A stretch of DNA of 64,000 nt from Metopolophium dirhodum (taxonomy: Eukaryota > Arthropoda > Insecta > Hemiptera > Aphididae), in the NCBI RefSeq assembly GCF_019925205.1, contig NC_083564.1, positions 10,235,491-10,299,490 on the forward strand, in the 5' to 3' direction. A program made the translations under genes and the position numbers. Within the stretch, counting starts at the first letter, position 1. Every line of letters begins with the position of its first letter. Shown in pieces: positions 24,101-33,815 of this stretch. Below the pieces are notes generated by a model. That model saw nothing but the letters and a program-made list of their open reading frames with translations, was not told the DNA's origin and did not search any database.

Positions 24101-27100
24101 TTGGATACTTCAAACATTCTTAATTATTATCAATTATCAAAGTATTTTGAACACTTTTAAACTATTTATAGCCATGCGTTTTTGTTTTTTATTTTTTTTT
24201 TTTTATTATTGACAGTAAATAATTTTTTATGAGTTCGAAAATCTTGTAAATTGAATAAATGGTGTTCCTCAGCGTTTTCATAATAGCAGTAAAAAATTAT
24301 TAAAGATACATAGGTAAGATTTTTTTTTAAATTTTTAAAGTTAGGATTTTGACAAAATTATTTGGTACCTAATAAAAAATGTATAAAATGTTAAATTTTT
24401 GAAGCTATGGGTTGAAAATTTAAACATGGTTTTTCAAAAGTATACTAAGCATACTAATCTAGCCATAAAATCTTAAAAAAATTAAAAAACTGTTTTTTTT
24501 ATAGTTTAATTTCAAATTTGTGACAAAAGACAATTTCAATTATTTTATTGTAATTTAAAAATATTATTCATGTACATGGAATTTTTGAAGTACATTATTA
24601 TAGAATATACACAAAAGGACTTTTTCAAATGGAATGTTTTTGGCAAAAATTAATGCAGCCTTCTTGATGAGTACCATTACCAATAGTAAAATAAATTACT
24701 TTAATATCAATAACATACAATATACATAGTAATATAGACCCACTTGCCCACCTTTATTAAATTGAATTCATGGGGCATAACACCACTGTTCATTATTTTC
24801 TTGAAAAATATATAAATAAATATATTAGATACCTGAAGGTATGCAATTTTAGATTCTGTTGAGAAAATAAGAAAATTTATTTCGTCTGTAGTCATCTGTT
24901 TCAATTTGTCCATGTTAATTGATTCCATTGATCCCATTGTATTTTCACAGTACCAAATATTTTTTAACACTAAAAAATATTGTTTTGACGAGTGTTCTTC
25001 ATCTTTTAATCTGAAATTAATTTTTTGAATATTTAAAATTTAAATCAACAATATTAAATATTAATGAATTTATTATAATAATTATAATAATAACAAACAT
25101 GTTGGCTCTGTTTGAGGTATTAAGAGAAATTCAAATCAATATACGATATGTATGTATGTGTAAAAGTATAGCACTGCATATACCCACATACTGCATACTA
25201 TACGTAGTATAAACGTCAATCACCAAATTGCAACGCAACATGTTTTTACAGAGTAGTATAAACCGCATGAGAATTACAGTGCTATTACACACACATGCAC
25301 ATTATATTGGTTTCAGGATAAATTACATTACACCACTCAATGACGAGGTACACTCAAAACCTATTACAGCAGAGTCGAGTTTCTGGGTACTTCAATGTAC
25401 ACTTTTAAAAAATTTAAAATAAATGAAATAACTAGATATTTATTCAGTTTGACATTTTATAGTTAAATCTATCATACAACAAATGCATGGTCATTATATA
25501 TACAATAATACATTTAAAACACTATATTTTACATTTTTTTATATCAATATAAGTAAAGACATTATCAACTATAAAGTTTTATTTTAAAATAATACTAAGT
25601 TTAATCAGGCTTATTTTTTTCCGAGTATTATATAAATCATCAATCCTATCGCACAGTTTTTAAACATATATAGTTAATTAATACTACATACTGAAATAGT
25701 GGTTCTTCCTCGAATGTATATCTTCCACGTAATACATATTTTAAAGCAGACTTAAATTTGTGGGAAGTAATGTAACTTTTTATCTTCATTAAAACCTCAG
25801 GTAACTCCATATCCTTTAATATTTCGATTTCACCAAAAATGTTTGAACTTCTATCTAAAAACCATATTTAATTTCATATTTTTATTTAAATACAAAACAG
25901 AAGCTGTAGCCGCCAGTTAACATGCACCAACAAAACTATACTCTGTCAGTGAGAGAATGCATATCCCCCACGCGTCACCCGGTTAACAAAACTGATTACC
26001 TTATTGCAGGGACAACGTGGGGATGCGCAGAAAACCGATTTTGGTCATCCCATTGCGCGTTCTCTTGCTGGTCATAGTATAGGTATTCTCTTTAGAAACA
26101 GAATATAAGTTTGGGCCTACTAATCTTAGCTACTCGCCATAAGAAAAAAAATTTAACTATTAACTTTTTAATAGGTAACTAACTAACTAAACTTACCTTC
26201 AAAAATGTCCTTTAAAAACAATTTTAAAGGTGTCTCAATTGATGGCCACATATCTTCTTTGTTCATTTCAGAATCTATTTTAACTTTAAGCACTCTTTTC
26301 ATAGATTTTAAATAGCAGTTTTCTTCTTTTAATTTATCATGTAGTTTGTCTTCTGTAAACTATAATTAACTTCTTAGAATATTAATTCATTTAAATATTT
26401 GTTTTAAATTTTTACATCACAACTATATGGGTTTAATTTGATTAATGTTTTGATTAATTGAATAGCACTTTTTGTAACATATGAACTTCTGTCATGTAGT
26501 TTATCCTCTGCACAATTTAATATTATGCCATACATCTGTTTTGGTAAACAGTCTTCATTTATTATGGCCGTAAACAACTGTAATATCTAATCATTTTGGA
26601 TTAAACAATGAATAAATTAAAATAAATGATATTTTATGTACTTACTTTAGATCGAACAAATGCATTTACATCTAATAGATGATCTTGCATAATAATTATA
26701 TAATCGTCTCTCGTTTTCCTCTGAAATTCATCCAATTCATCATTATTTAAAACATGAATAATCAATTCTTTCAGAACACTTAAGACGCAAATCCTCATAG
26801 TATACGGCTGAAATAAACATTTTAATAATAAAAGCTTAAAAATAATAATAATAATGAAAAAAAATACCTCATAATTAATAAATATTATCTAAAATTTAGA
26901 TTCTAAAACATAAATAACATATAACACTTACATCAGATTCTAAGCATGGCAACAAATGTTCAATATTTGGCAATAACAATTGAGGGCAATGCCTGGCAAT
27001 TTCCACAAGAAATGCACAACAAGATTTACCACCTGTTATTTCCTGATTATTTGTTTCTTTGATACCTTCCACTTCTCCTGTTTCTGCGATTTCTTTGACA

Positions 27101-30100
27101 ATTAGTTCGATTAATGAAGATCGGTTATTTCCAGACTCAATTATTTGTATAACAATTTTAGCCAGGGGCAATGACAAATGTTCATATAATTTTAGTAGCT
27201 AAATAAACATAAATTATATGTATTGACAAAAAATATAAAAAAAAAAAAAACGTTTAAATATATTAATGATACTCAACATTTTTTGTTGACAAATTTCTGT
27301 TTAATTTTTAAAAATTAGACAAACTATTATATAATCTAAATTTATTAAAATATATTAATTATATAAGAGCCTTAGTCTTGTACACACTTGGTTTCAGCTA
27401 AATAAACTATGAATTGAGTTCAATTGGATTTTTGTCACATAAGGTAAATATTTTTTAATTATATGGATACTCCTTTTGATATAGCATGCACATATTGATA
27501 TAATAAGTAGTTTAATAAGAAAATAAATACAAAAATTATTCAAGGTTATAAACATAAATAAACTTACTTGAACTACTCTGGTTTTAAAATCATGTGCATG
27601 GTCATAGTTAGTAATAAGTATTTCTAGAATTTGCATGACACTGTCACGAAGTGATTTGGTTCGTACAAAAGCAATACTAGGATTTTCCAGCTGAGTGTAA
27701 CAACAAGAAGCAACATACCTGAAAATGAAGAATAATAATGAATAAGTCAGAGAAAAATTATAATAATTTATTATACTTACGATACAAAAGTATGATCAAT
27801 ATAAGGGGGATCATATAATTGAGTAATATTATTTGAAATAATACTGTAAATTGCTTTCAGCCCTATACACAAATTATCTTCCCAATCCCAATTATAATCA
27901 GAAGTATGCTTTTGAATCATGTCCTGCTTTTTATTTCTACCCTATAAATATTCAATGTAATTAAAAGCTGTGTAAAAGTATTAATTTATAAGCTATAGGT
28001 TATTTAGTGAAAATAAAAAATACTTTTGTTTCAAGAAGTAATAGTTTATAATCAGTTTCAATTTTTGTGTTAAAACTATGAACAAACTCAACAAAGAGAT
28101 AAATATTCATTTTTATAATATTTGTAAATTGATGTCGTAGATCTAGTGACATATCTTCAATTTCTCCATAACTTGAGAAAAACGATGCTATAATATTTAA
28201 ACCTAAAAATATTAAATGGTTTTTTTTAGTAAATAATCATAACATTTAAAAACAAAAATTATGATTTTTTATTTCAAACATAAGTAAATACAAATCTTAA
28301 TTTATCATATCTATAATAAATTGTAATATGTAAGACTTGAGTAGTGAGTACTCTCTTTAATGTATACTTTCAAACAAAATAAATTAACAGGAAGATTTGT
28401 ATTGCTATATGTCTAAAAATTAAACAATGTTTTATAATTGTATGACTTATGTTTGTTAAATCTGTAATGGCCGTTCTTACAATGTTCGGTTAAGTGTCAG
28501 TTAACGCTAACTGGCTGATAACAGATTTTATTACTGGCAGAAATCCGCTGGTGTCCGTTAACTTAAGTGGCCATAAGTGTATTTGATGTCATATAATAAA
28601 AGTATGTTCATGTTATACTTATACAATTTGAATAGACTTCATAGAATAATTGGTGGATTGATTGATACAATTGATAAAATCCAGAGAAGATTTGTTTGTG
28701 ATAACTTATAAAATAGGTATGCAAAATTGTTTTCTTAGTTACTACTTATTAGTTATCAGGCAAACAATGGCTGATGTAAAATGTATGTGTAAGCTTATTA
28801 AAGGAATGATGGAATCCTCGGAATTATTAGAAAAATAATGTAGAAAAGCCTTTCTTTTAATTTTTTCCTTCCATCATACCTTATAACTCGAGTAATTATG
28901 TGTTAAATAATTCTAAAATTTGTATATTGAAGTCCAAAACAGTACTGGTTTGTTATAATGTTATATCCCTGCCCAGAAGTGCAAAAACTTTATAGCCCCG
29001 CCACTCAGATCCGTTATTACGCAGCCATCCATAATAATAAATATATCGCATTAATAATTCAAATGTTCTCGGAAAAATTTACAATTTCTATAGGTACCTG
29101 CCATAGGTATTTATCACCATAATATGGGTTATATACTTCTATAAAAACCAATATAAATAGTTTAATAATAACCACCGTGGGACTTAGTATGTTTTTGTTT
29201 GTTGTTATTTGATTTACAGATTTAAATTATTAAAATTAATTAAAAATGTTTTGCCAGGACAAGTGCCTGATGTAAATTGCCGGACATACTAATTTATATA
29301 ATTATATCATTTTAAACACTTTTTGACATTTTATGTATTTGCATTCGCACATAGAAACGAAATCGAAAAACGTCACGTTACGAAAAAAAATTGCAAAATG
29401 TCATTTGTTATTATAATATATCTTTTTGATTTTTTGACATTTTATATCTTTGCTTTGGCACTTAGAATCGAAATCGAAAAACGTTACGTTACAAAAAAAA
29501 CATTAAAGTAAAAATATCATTTTTCTCATACGAGATTCGAACTTCGTAACCACCGTTACCATAGCAACCGATGTTGCCATAGCAACCGTCATGTTACTAT
29601 AGCAACCGTTATGTTGCCATAGCAACCGATGTAAGTATAGCAAAATATCACATAGTTAGGTGTGACTGCACCGACGCTCGATGTGTTTGATACTTCGACC
29701 ATTTGAGCAAATAGCAAATGTCGCGAAAATGTCGTATGTGCTACATATCATAACAAATTAAATAGGTATGTCAGCAACTCGTGATACGCATGTCTGTGAC
29801 GTAGCGTTTCTCTAACAGTCTGAGCGGTGGTCGAGTCTTCAGCGGCGGCGGCGGCGGACCAATGAGAACCGGAGAAATGCCTACGTCACAGTACATGACT
29901 GGGCGGAGAGTGGGTGCGTGATTTGTTTCTAAACCGGTAATATTGCTGACATACGTATTTAATTTGTCATGCTACATATAAAATGTGGTACTTCATTGCA
30001 GACCGTATGCAACATGTTTTAAATTTTTTGAAATATATTATTACTAGCTGATCCCGCGCACTTTGTTGCCAGTACAAAATGACAACTCTTAAAAAAATTT

Positions 30101-32618
30101 TGATTGTTCAACTCCTTTTGGATGTACCTCTCTGCAGTAAGTGCAACTCAGCCACCTTGGGTTAGGCAATGTGCGAAAATTAGATTTGATGGATGTTTGT
30201 ATCTGATCTGCTTGATTAACAAAATCCTTCCACGTGACTCAACCGATCTATTAGTGAAAACCGTATGAAAATATGTTGAGTACATTTCGAGATATGCGCG
30301 TAAATATAAAATGTGCTTCTATTCTCGATTACAAAAAAAAAAACTTAAACATTTTCATTGATCGTCTTGAACATATATATTGTTAAATATATATATAGTA
30401 ATATTAATTTAATTAACGATTAACCAATGGCAACCAATAATAATTATTATAATAGCAATAATTTAAAAACAAAAATGTCCATTGTAAATCTCAAATCCCT
30501 GTTTGAGCACCTCTCCGGGTTTTAATTTCCCCTTTTTAAATAAGTATATAGCACTCAAGGGTAATGTAGCATTCTAATGATGAAAGCATTTTTAAATCGG
30601 TCCAGCAGTTTTTGAGTTATAAATGGTCCAAAATTTTTGTTGAACTCTATTTTTTGTTATGTTTTTTCTGATGTATCTATAATAATGGATGGCTGCGAGT
30701 TCTGTGTCGCGGGTCTTCACGCGTCCAGCGGGGATGATATAACAAACTAGTACCACCAAAACTTTGATGGACGAACATGATTCTTTATGGTCATTACATA
30801 ATGAGCATTAAATTTAATTTAATTTAATCGTAATTTATTGCTTAATTTGTATTATATTTTATGATATAATTTATATTCTGAAATTATGTAATTCAGTTTG
30901 CCTTTGATAAAAAAAAAAAATTATAATTAAAGTAAATAATAATTTAAAATTTTAACCTTTTTTGTAAAAATTGTATAAATATTAATACAATTATACATTT
31001 AATATTTAAATTTACAGAAAAAAATGAAAAAAGCGGGTAAGTGGATGTCGCTCTGCCGTACAGTAGGTTACAAGTGAGTCAATGTATAATGGATTGTATT
31101 AAACTTGAATTCAATGATATAATATCATTGTATAAGAAAAACGATTCTGAGACGGTTTATCAGTCTGGATTTTTTAAATTTTTATTATTTATTTTAGCCT
31201 TTAAGTTAAATTAATATTAAAATATTATAATTTTTTATTCGTTGCTACGGTGATATACAAAGCGTTAGAAATTTAAATCCCATTTTAAGCTGTTTTTCGT
31301 AATTTGTCAGTAGTTTTTCCAGTGGCATTAAATAACTATTGAGAAAATCGAAAAATGACCTCTCTGAAGTACCATTTTGATCCAATTTGCTAAAAGATAA
31401 GGTAGTATAATATGTTGAAATTGAAGCACTCCTTCTAGTAGAAAATGTGTATACAGGATATAAAAAAAAAAATAAACACCATTGTAAAACCACTAGCTTC
31501 CTCGCTCCGCTCAGAATCTAAAAATTATAATTAACTTGATTCTTTTCCAAATTACTAAAATGATAATTTGTTGAGTAATTTATTATATTTTGATAATATA
31601 AATTATTGCTAGGAATTTACAAATACCTTATTTTACAACATATTATGTAATGTAAAAATTAATAATAATATTTATTTATTTCAAGAATAAGAATAGTTTT
31701 TTTTTTTTTAATTTCTTAGGTACTAATTAACTAAAATGTTTATTAAATGATAAATTTAATAAACATTTTAGTTTTGTATCTAGGTTAAATCAAATTTCCT
31801 AAGCATTTAAATCTAGTGCCTAAAAGTTGTAACAGATCTAGGTATTTGTTGGGACTTCTATAAATTACTTATATTTATTCCAAATATTTTTAATAATATT
31901 GGCTGTCTGGGGAGTGGGGACAGGGACACTGATATATTTTTAAACTTTTCCCCTAAATTGTTATAGGTACAACATGTACAGATAGGTAAATATTGATAAC
32001 TAAATATAATATATACAATTTTATCAAATACCTGACAAAAACAAAAAAATTCAAGGCGACTACACTAGAAAATTAGGATTAGTCTTTATTCAACACTATT
32101 AGTATCATATTGATAAAATAATAATTAATATGACATGTATTATAATATAATTATAATAGTGACAATAGAGAAGATCTAAAAAGTCCAAAATGAATTTGAT
32201 CATAAATGTATATTTAATGCTAACCTACTTTGAAAATTTTTCCACTAAATAAAATAATAATATCAAATTAATTAATATACTATCAAATACAATATAACTT
32301 ACTCTTAACAAGAATTTTTTCATAAACGTAATGTAAGACGTGATAGTCAGTCTGGTCAATAAACTCAATCACTGAAAATATTGTATCAAAGTTTTTATAT
32401 ATAAACTGTGCACCTTCTGAATTTAATTCTTCGTAGCATGCTGAAAATGTTAAATAAATAAATGCGTTAACATTCCAAGTATTACTGTAAAGTAGCTCAC
32501 CTTTTATACGTGATTTCAATTCTTTGGGTTTTATTAATTTGTCAACCCTATACTCTATGGTAGAGGGTGTTCGCAATTTATTTCGATCAGTATAAATAAA
32601 AAAATCTTTGTCAGCCAT
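15160..32618 (-). CDS. NCAPD2: NCAPD2, condensin I subunit CAP-D2 (25 exons)
   Basis: Minus-strand exons in gene order: 32501-32618, 32303-32440, 28024-28202, 27781-27941, 27568-27718, 26932-27198, 26646-26807, 26416-26586, 26197-26359, 25692-25854, 24833-25010, 20895-21170, 20626-20828, 18983-19108, 18804-18924, 18664-18739, 17194-17281, 17002-17107, 16840-16946, 16637-16754, 16434-16561, 16198-16337, 16001-16133, 15556-15911, 15160-15488. They sum to 4158 nt, 1385 aa, near the roughly 1400 aa of vertebrate CAP-D2, with every junction in phase. CAP-D2 is a nuclear/chromosomal HEAT-repeat subunit that helps condensin I bind and compact mitotic DNA. Family matches include NFDTIFSVIEF (exon 2), NWDWEDN (exon 4), DVNAFVRSK (exon 7), ILQLFTAI (exon 8), YKFGVPHCQSGVDAML (exon 12), IAKQFFGVIAEKGN (exon 23) and RQIESLVDKLC (exon 24). 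The C-terminus is an acidic stretch followed by a basic tail. Exon 20 uses a weak donor, GTTTAG. Exon 12 could end six bases earlier at another GT. Confidence 0.95.
17362..18596 (+). repeat. DR-A dispersed repeat, full-length copy in an NCAPD2 intron
   Basis: Fills most of the intron between exons 16 and 17 (17282-18663), opposite to transcription. Starts AAGGTGGGTAAGTAGATGTC and ends CATTCATCGCTTCGCTCAGA plus ATCTAAAA. Its head is about as intact as the copy at 6655, but the equivalent frame contains a TAG in place of the TGG codon just before the first ATG. An internal piece present in the 6655 copy is missing after about 17810. Confidence 0.85.
19600..19985 (+). repeat. Retroelement-like dispersed repeat with GACA tail
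   Basis: Two related starts, AGCTGATCTCGTGCACTTTG at 19601 and AGCTGATCCTGTGCACTTTG at 19795, show a partial internal duplication. The right end is GGACAGACAGACAGACATAC followed by TTTTTATATATAAAGAT. A related start (AGCTGATCCCGCGCACTTTG) occurs at 30048. The simple-sequence tail suggests a non-LTR retroelement or SINE 3' end; no protein was recognised. Confidence 0.5.
21549..22062. mobile_element. 514-bp hAT MITE with perfect 8-bp target duplication
   Basis: Terminal inverted repeat CAAGGCTGGGC/GCCCAGCCTTG with GATAATTG repeated exactly on both sides (21541-21548 and 22063-22070). The interior is full of GTTAA/TTAAC motifs, giving long stretches that can pair with each other. It lies in the large NCAPD2 intron between exons 11 and 12 (21171-24832). 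A second copy of the family lies inverted at 22410-22858. Confidence 0.9.
22252..22988 (+). mobile_element. tRNA-headed SINE, split by a hAT MITE
   Basis: The head GGGGGACGGAGTGGCCAAGC carries an A box like tRNA-Ser/Leu and a B box GGTTCGAACCCC. The body includes CACCATCCCCCACCCGGGCA and GGCAGATACCTACGAGTGCC. It is interrupted at 22410 and resumes at about 22859 with AGAAAATTCTGCC, ACCTACAGTACCCTCCCCCA and an A-rich tail ending near 22988. TTCTTTT flanks the whole (about 22242-22248 and 22990-22996) as a probable target duplication. The resumed part matches, in the same order, the uninterrupted copy at 38056-38302 on the other strand. Confidence 0.85.
22410..22858 (-). mobile_element. hAT MITE inserted in the SINE, one end lost
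   Basis: Starts CAAGGCTGGAAAAGTTAATG and proceeds as the reverse complement of the 21549-22062 element, sharing for example CAACACTAGCGTACTTAATT. It stops at TTTTTAACTCGTT, about 14 bp short of the expected terminus. The missing end together with part of the SINE flank points to a small deletion after insertion. Confidence 0.8.
23087..23121. repeat. 35-bp perfect hairpin with the ends of the 44428 foldback
   Basis: The arms ATTGATTATAAATACTA and their exact reverse complement flank one A. Apart from the centre, this is the terminal sequence of the 281-bp foldback at 44428-44708 (CATTGATTATAAATAC...GTATTTATAATCAATG). Flanks TGTACTAC and GTACTTCA are only loosely similar. It may be an internally deleted member of the same family. 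Confidence 0.6.
23410..23535 (+). repeat. Fragment related to the left arm of the 44428 foldback
   Basis: CCCGGTAGATGGCGGGACAA, CGATTACAAC and CGTGCCCGCAC occur in the same order as CCCGGTAGATGGCAAGGTGA, CGATTACAAC and CAAGCCCGCAC in the left half of the element at 44428-44708. The right arm is not present here. Confidence 0.5.
23903..24060 (+). repeat. DR-A head block, diverged
   Basis: Recognised by TACCGCTCTGCTGTACAGTA followed by CACTATAATGGAACTGTTAA and AATTCTGAGCGAAGACGG. Several small deletions relative to other copies break any reading frame. It lies in the NCAPD2 intron 21171-24832. Confidence 0.65.
25936..26084. mobile_element. Degenerate inverted-repeat element
   Basis: CTGTCAGTGAGAGAATGC near the left and, inverted, CTATGACCAGCAAGAGAACG near the right form a worn inverted repeat. 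GCATATCCCCCACGC inside is similar to GTGCATCCCCACC in the element at 45844-45967, suggesting one family. It sits in an NCAPD2 intron between exons 9 and 10. Confidence 0.45.
29325..29515 (+). repeat. Imperfect two-copy direct repeat
   Basis: The unit TTGACATTTTATGTATTTGC followed by a GAAATCGAAAAACGTCACG-like stretch occurs from about 29323, and again from about 29434 as TTGACATTTTATATCTTTGC and GAAATCGAAAAACGTTACG. The copies are about 112 bp apart with scattered differences. Confidence 0.65.
29546..29645 (+). repeat. Minisatellite, about 19-bp unit
   Basis: Five consecutive variants of ATGTTGCCATAGCAACCG, for example TGTTGCCATAGCAACCGTC and TGTTACTATAGCAACCGTT. The core CCATAGCAACCG is best conserved. 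Each unit contains a partial inverted repeat (GTTGC...GCAAC) and can fold as a small hairpin. Confidence 0.8.
29749..29969. mobile_element. 221-bp inverted-repeat element with 10-bp direct repeat
   Basis: The inverted repeat ACAAATTAAATAGGTATGTC/AGCAA matches its right partner, ending TTTAATTTGT, at all but one position over 25 bp. TGCTACATAT is repeated on both sides (29739-29748 and 29970-29979). A 9-10 bp duplication is what Mutator-like elements make. The interior is unusually GC-rich for this window and contains a (GGC)n run at about 29843-29857 and two TACGTCACAG/TGTGACGTAG motifs in inverse orientation. Confidence 0.75.
30048..30700 (+). repeat. Retroelement-like dispersed repeat
   Basis: Starts AGCTGATCCCGCGCACTTTG, the same start as the repeat at 19601, and shares AAATCCCTGTTTGAGCACCT-like sequence with it. 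The right border is unclear. No protein recognised. Confidence 0.45.
31032..31521 (+). repeat. DR-A dispersed repeat, internally deleted copy
   Basis: 490 bp with both ends: head GCGGGTAAGTGGATGTCGCT and tail CTCGCTCCGCTCAGAATCTA. The AT-rich centre of the longer copies is gone, so the ends alone define the element. The head frame is broken by stops. Confidence 0.8.
31729..31773. repeat. 45-bp hairpin
   Basis: The arms AACTAAAATGTTTATTAAAT and their exact reverse complement flank a 5-nt loop. Size and shape match the other short hairpin insertions here, but no flanking direct repeat is visible, so insertion is not proven. Confidence 0.55.
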
Positions 32619-32958
32619 TGTATGTGTTTTTAAACTCTTGGAAACAAAATAACTGTTTTGAAAAACGTACTTTTAGTCAATTCGTGATGTAAAAAACTGT
32701 TTATGCTAAAAAAACCGCCATATTCATTATCAAACGTAACAGTTCAATGTTAGTGAGCCGCGGCTGAGTGACAATAAATAAACAATATTATTATTATTTT
32801 CTATTCGATTCCATGCCGCCGCATGGGTGGTTTGCATGGAAGAGACTATTTGGTCAACAGTTGATACCATAGGGCAGTGCTTCTCAACCTTAGATACTAT
32901 ATTATATATGTATAAGTATTATAGTCTAAGTTCTCAACCTGGGGACCGTGGCTATAAT

Positions 32959-32999
32959 CATATATAGACCTATAAACTAAGTTAGTTTATAGGTCTATG
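32959..32999. mobile_element. 41-bp hairpin insertion with 8-10 bp target duplication
   Basis: ATAGACCTATAAACTA pairs exactly with TAGTTTATAGGTCTAT across a 3-nt loop; the outer bases read CAT...ATG. GCTATAAT occurs directly on both sides (32951-32958 and 33000-33007), and the identity extends to TGGCTATAAT. It lies between the NCAPD2 and CSN5 start codons. Confidence 0.75.
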
Positions 33000-33118
33000 G
33001 CTATAATATTATGACTGGGGGGCCTTGAAATATTTATTTCAATTAAAATGTTTTCGATTATTTAGTTATTATCACGATTTAATCTTAAATCTATCTTAAA
33101 TCGTGGTAGGTACACCTG

Positions 33119-33427
33119 TCACTTGTCAGCACGGATATAGATACTATGGACTATGGTTGCACAACGAGCAATAATAATACGGCGCCAAATGTTCTTATCA
33201 AGTTACATGTATACATACATAGTATCCCTACAAAAAAAGTCGCGTCATACTAGCGCTCCACAGTGGCTAGGTAACCAGATTTGGTTAACGTAACCAGTAT
33301 TGGTTGTAGAAGGCGCTAGTAAAACGCGACTTTTTGTCAGAATTGATAAGAACATTCGGCGCCGCTCAGCGCTGTGATCCAATATGGGCCGTCGTGCAAC
33401 CATAGTATCTATATCCGCGCTTGTCAG
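33119..33427. mobile_element. Foldback element in the NCAPD2/CSN5 promoter interval
   Basis: Several blocks recur in mirror order: GGATATAGATACTATGG, GGTTGCAC, GGCGCC(A/G)AATGTTCTTAT and AGTCGCGT...ACTAGCGC on the left each have inverted partners on the right (CCATAGTATCTATATCC, GTGCAACC, ATAAGAACATTCGGCGCC, GCGCTAGT...ACGCGACT). The arms therefore cover most of the 309 bp with short interruptions. It is GC-richer than its surroundings. No target duplication could be fixed. Confidence 0.75.
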
Positions 33428-33815
33428 TGACCACTGACCAGTCCATAGATAAAAGATTACCAGTCACCAGCAGCAGCATATACAAAGAAGAAAGAATATT
33501 GAATACACCGTCCAGTAGATATTAGATAATAGATAGTTCGAACTTTGACTTGTGAGTTTTGAGGCAAGTTGTAAGTGTTTGATGGTGTGAATAGACGAAA
33601 AGTCGAATTCATAATTTACAAATTGAATGGTTATAACTTAAAAGATATCCATACATCCTGTTGATAAGGTTCATCATTTTTAAGAAGTACCTAATCCAAT
33701 TAATTTGCTCGACATTTAGATATCTTAAAAGTAAAAACGTTTGTAATGATCTTGGTTTTCTCTAAAATCAAAATGTATGATTTAACTAATGTTCATGTTT
33801 AGGTGGTTTTTTAAT

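Larger units (their letters stand above)
28203..32302. other. NCAPD2 intron 2, 4.1 kb of mostly repeats
   Basis: The longest NCAPD2 intron. It holds an imperfect two-copy repeat (29325-29515), a minisatellite (29546-29645), a 221-bp inverted-repeat element (29749-29969), a retroelement-like piece (from 30048), a DR-A copy (31032-31521) and a short hairpin (31729-31773). The stretch 28203-29320 shows nothing clear beyond a weak GGCC-ended inverted repeat near 28468-28573. Confidence 0.6.
32619..33815. promoter_or_regulatory. Shared upstream region of NCAPD2 and CSN5
   Basis: The NCAPD2 and CSN5 start codons face away from each other across 1197 bp, so their promoters must lie here or in CSN5's leader. 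CSN5 probably has a noncoding first exon: a donor GTAAGT at 33571 and an acceptor TTTAG ending at 33802 would join the leader 14 nt before the ATG. Two hairpin-forming insertions (32959-32999 and 33119-33427) occupy part of the interval. No TATA box was identified. Confidence 0.5.

Noticed and set aside
28468..28573. Foldback with TGGCC ends
   Set aside because: Apart from the outer five bases and GTTAAG/CTTAAG motifs the arms do not pair well, and no target duplication is seen.
29323..29511. 62-codon frame
   Set aside because: It spans two imperfect direct repeats and shows no protein-like conservation.
29546..29645. CRISPR array
   Set aside because: Units are directly adjacent and all similar, with no unique spacers, in an insect intron; it is a minisatellite.
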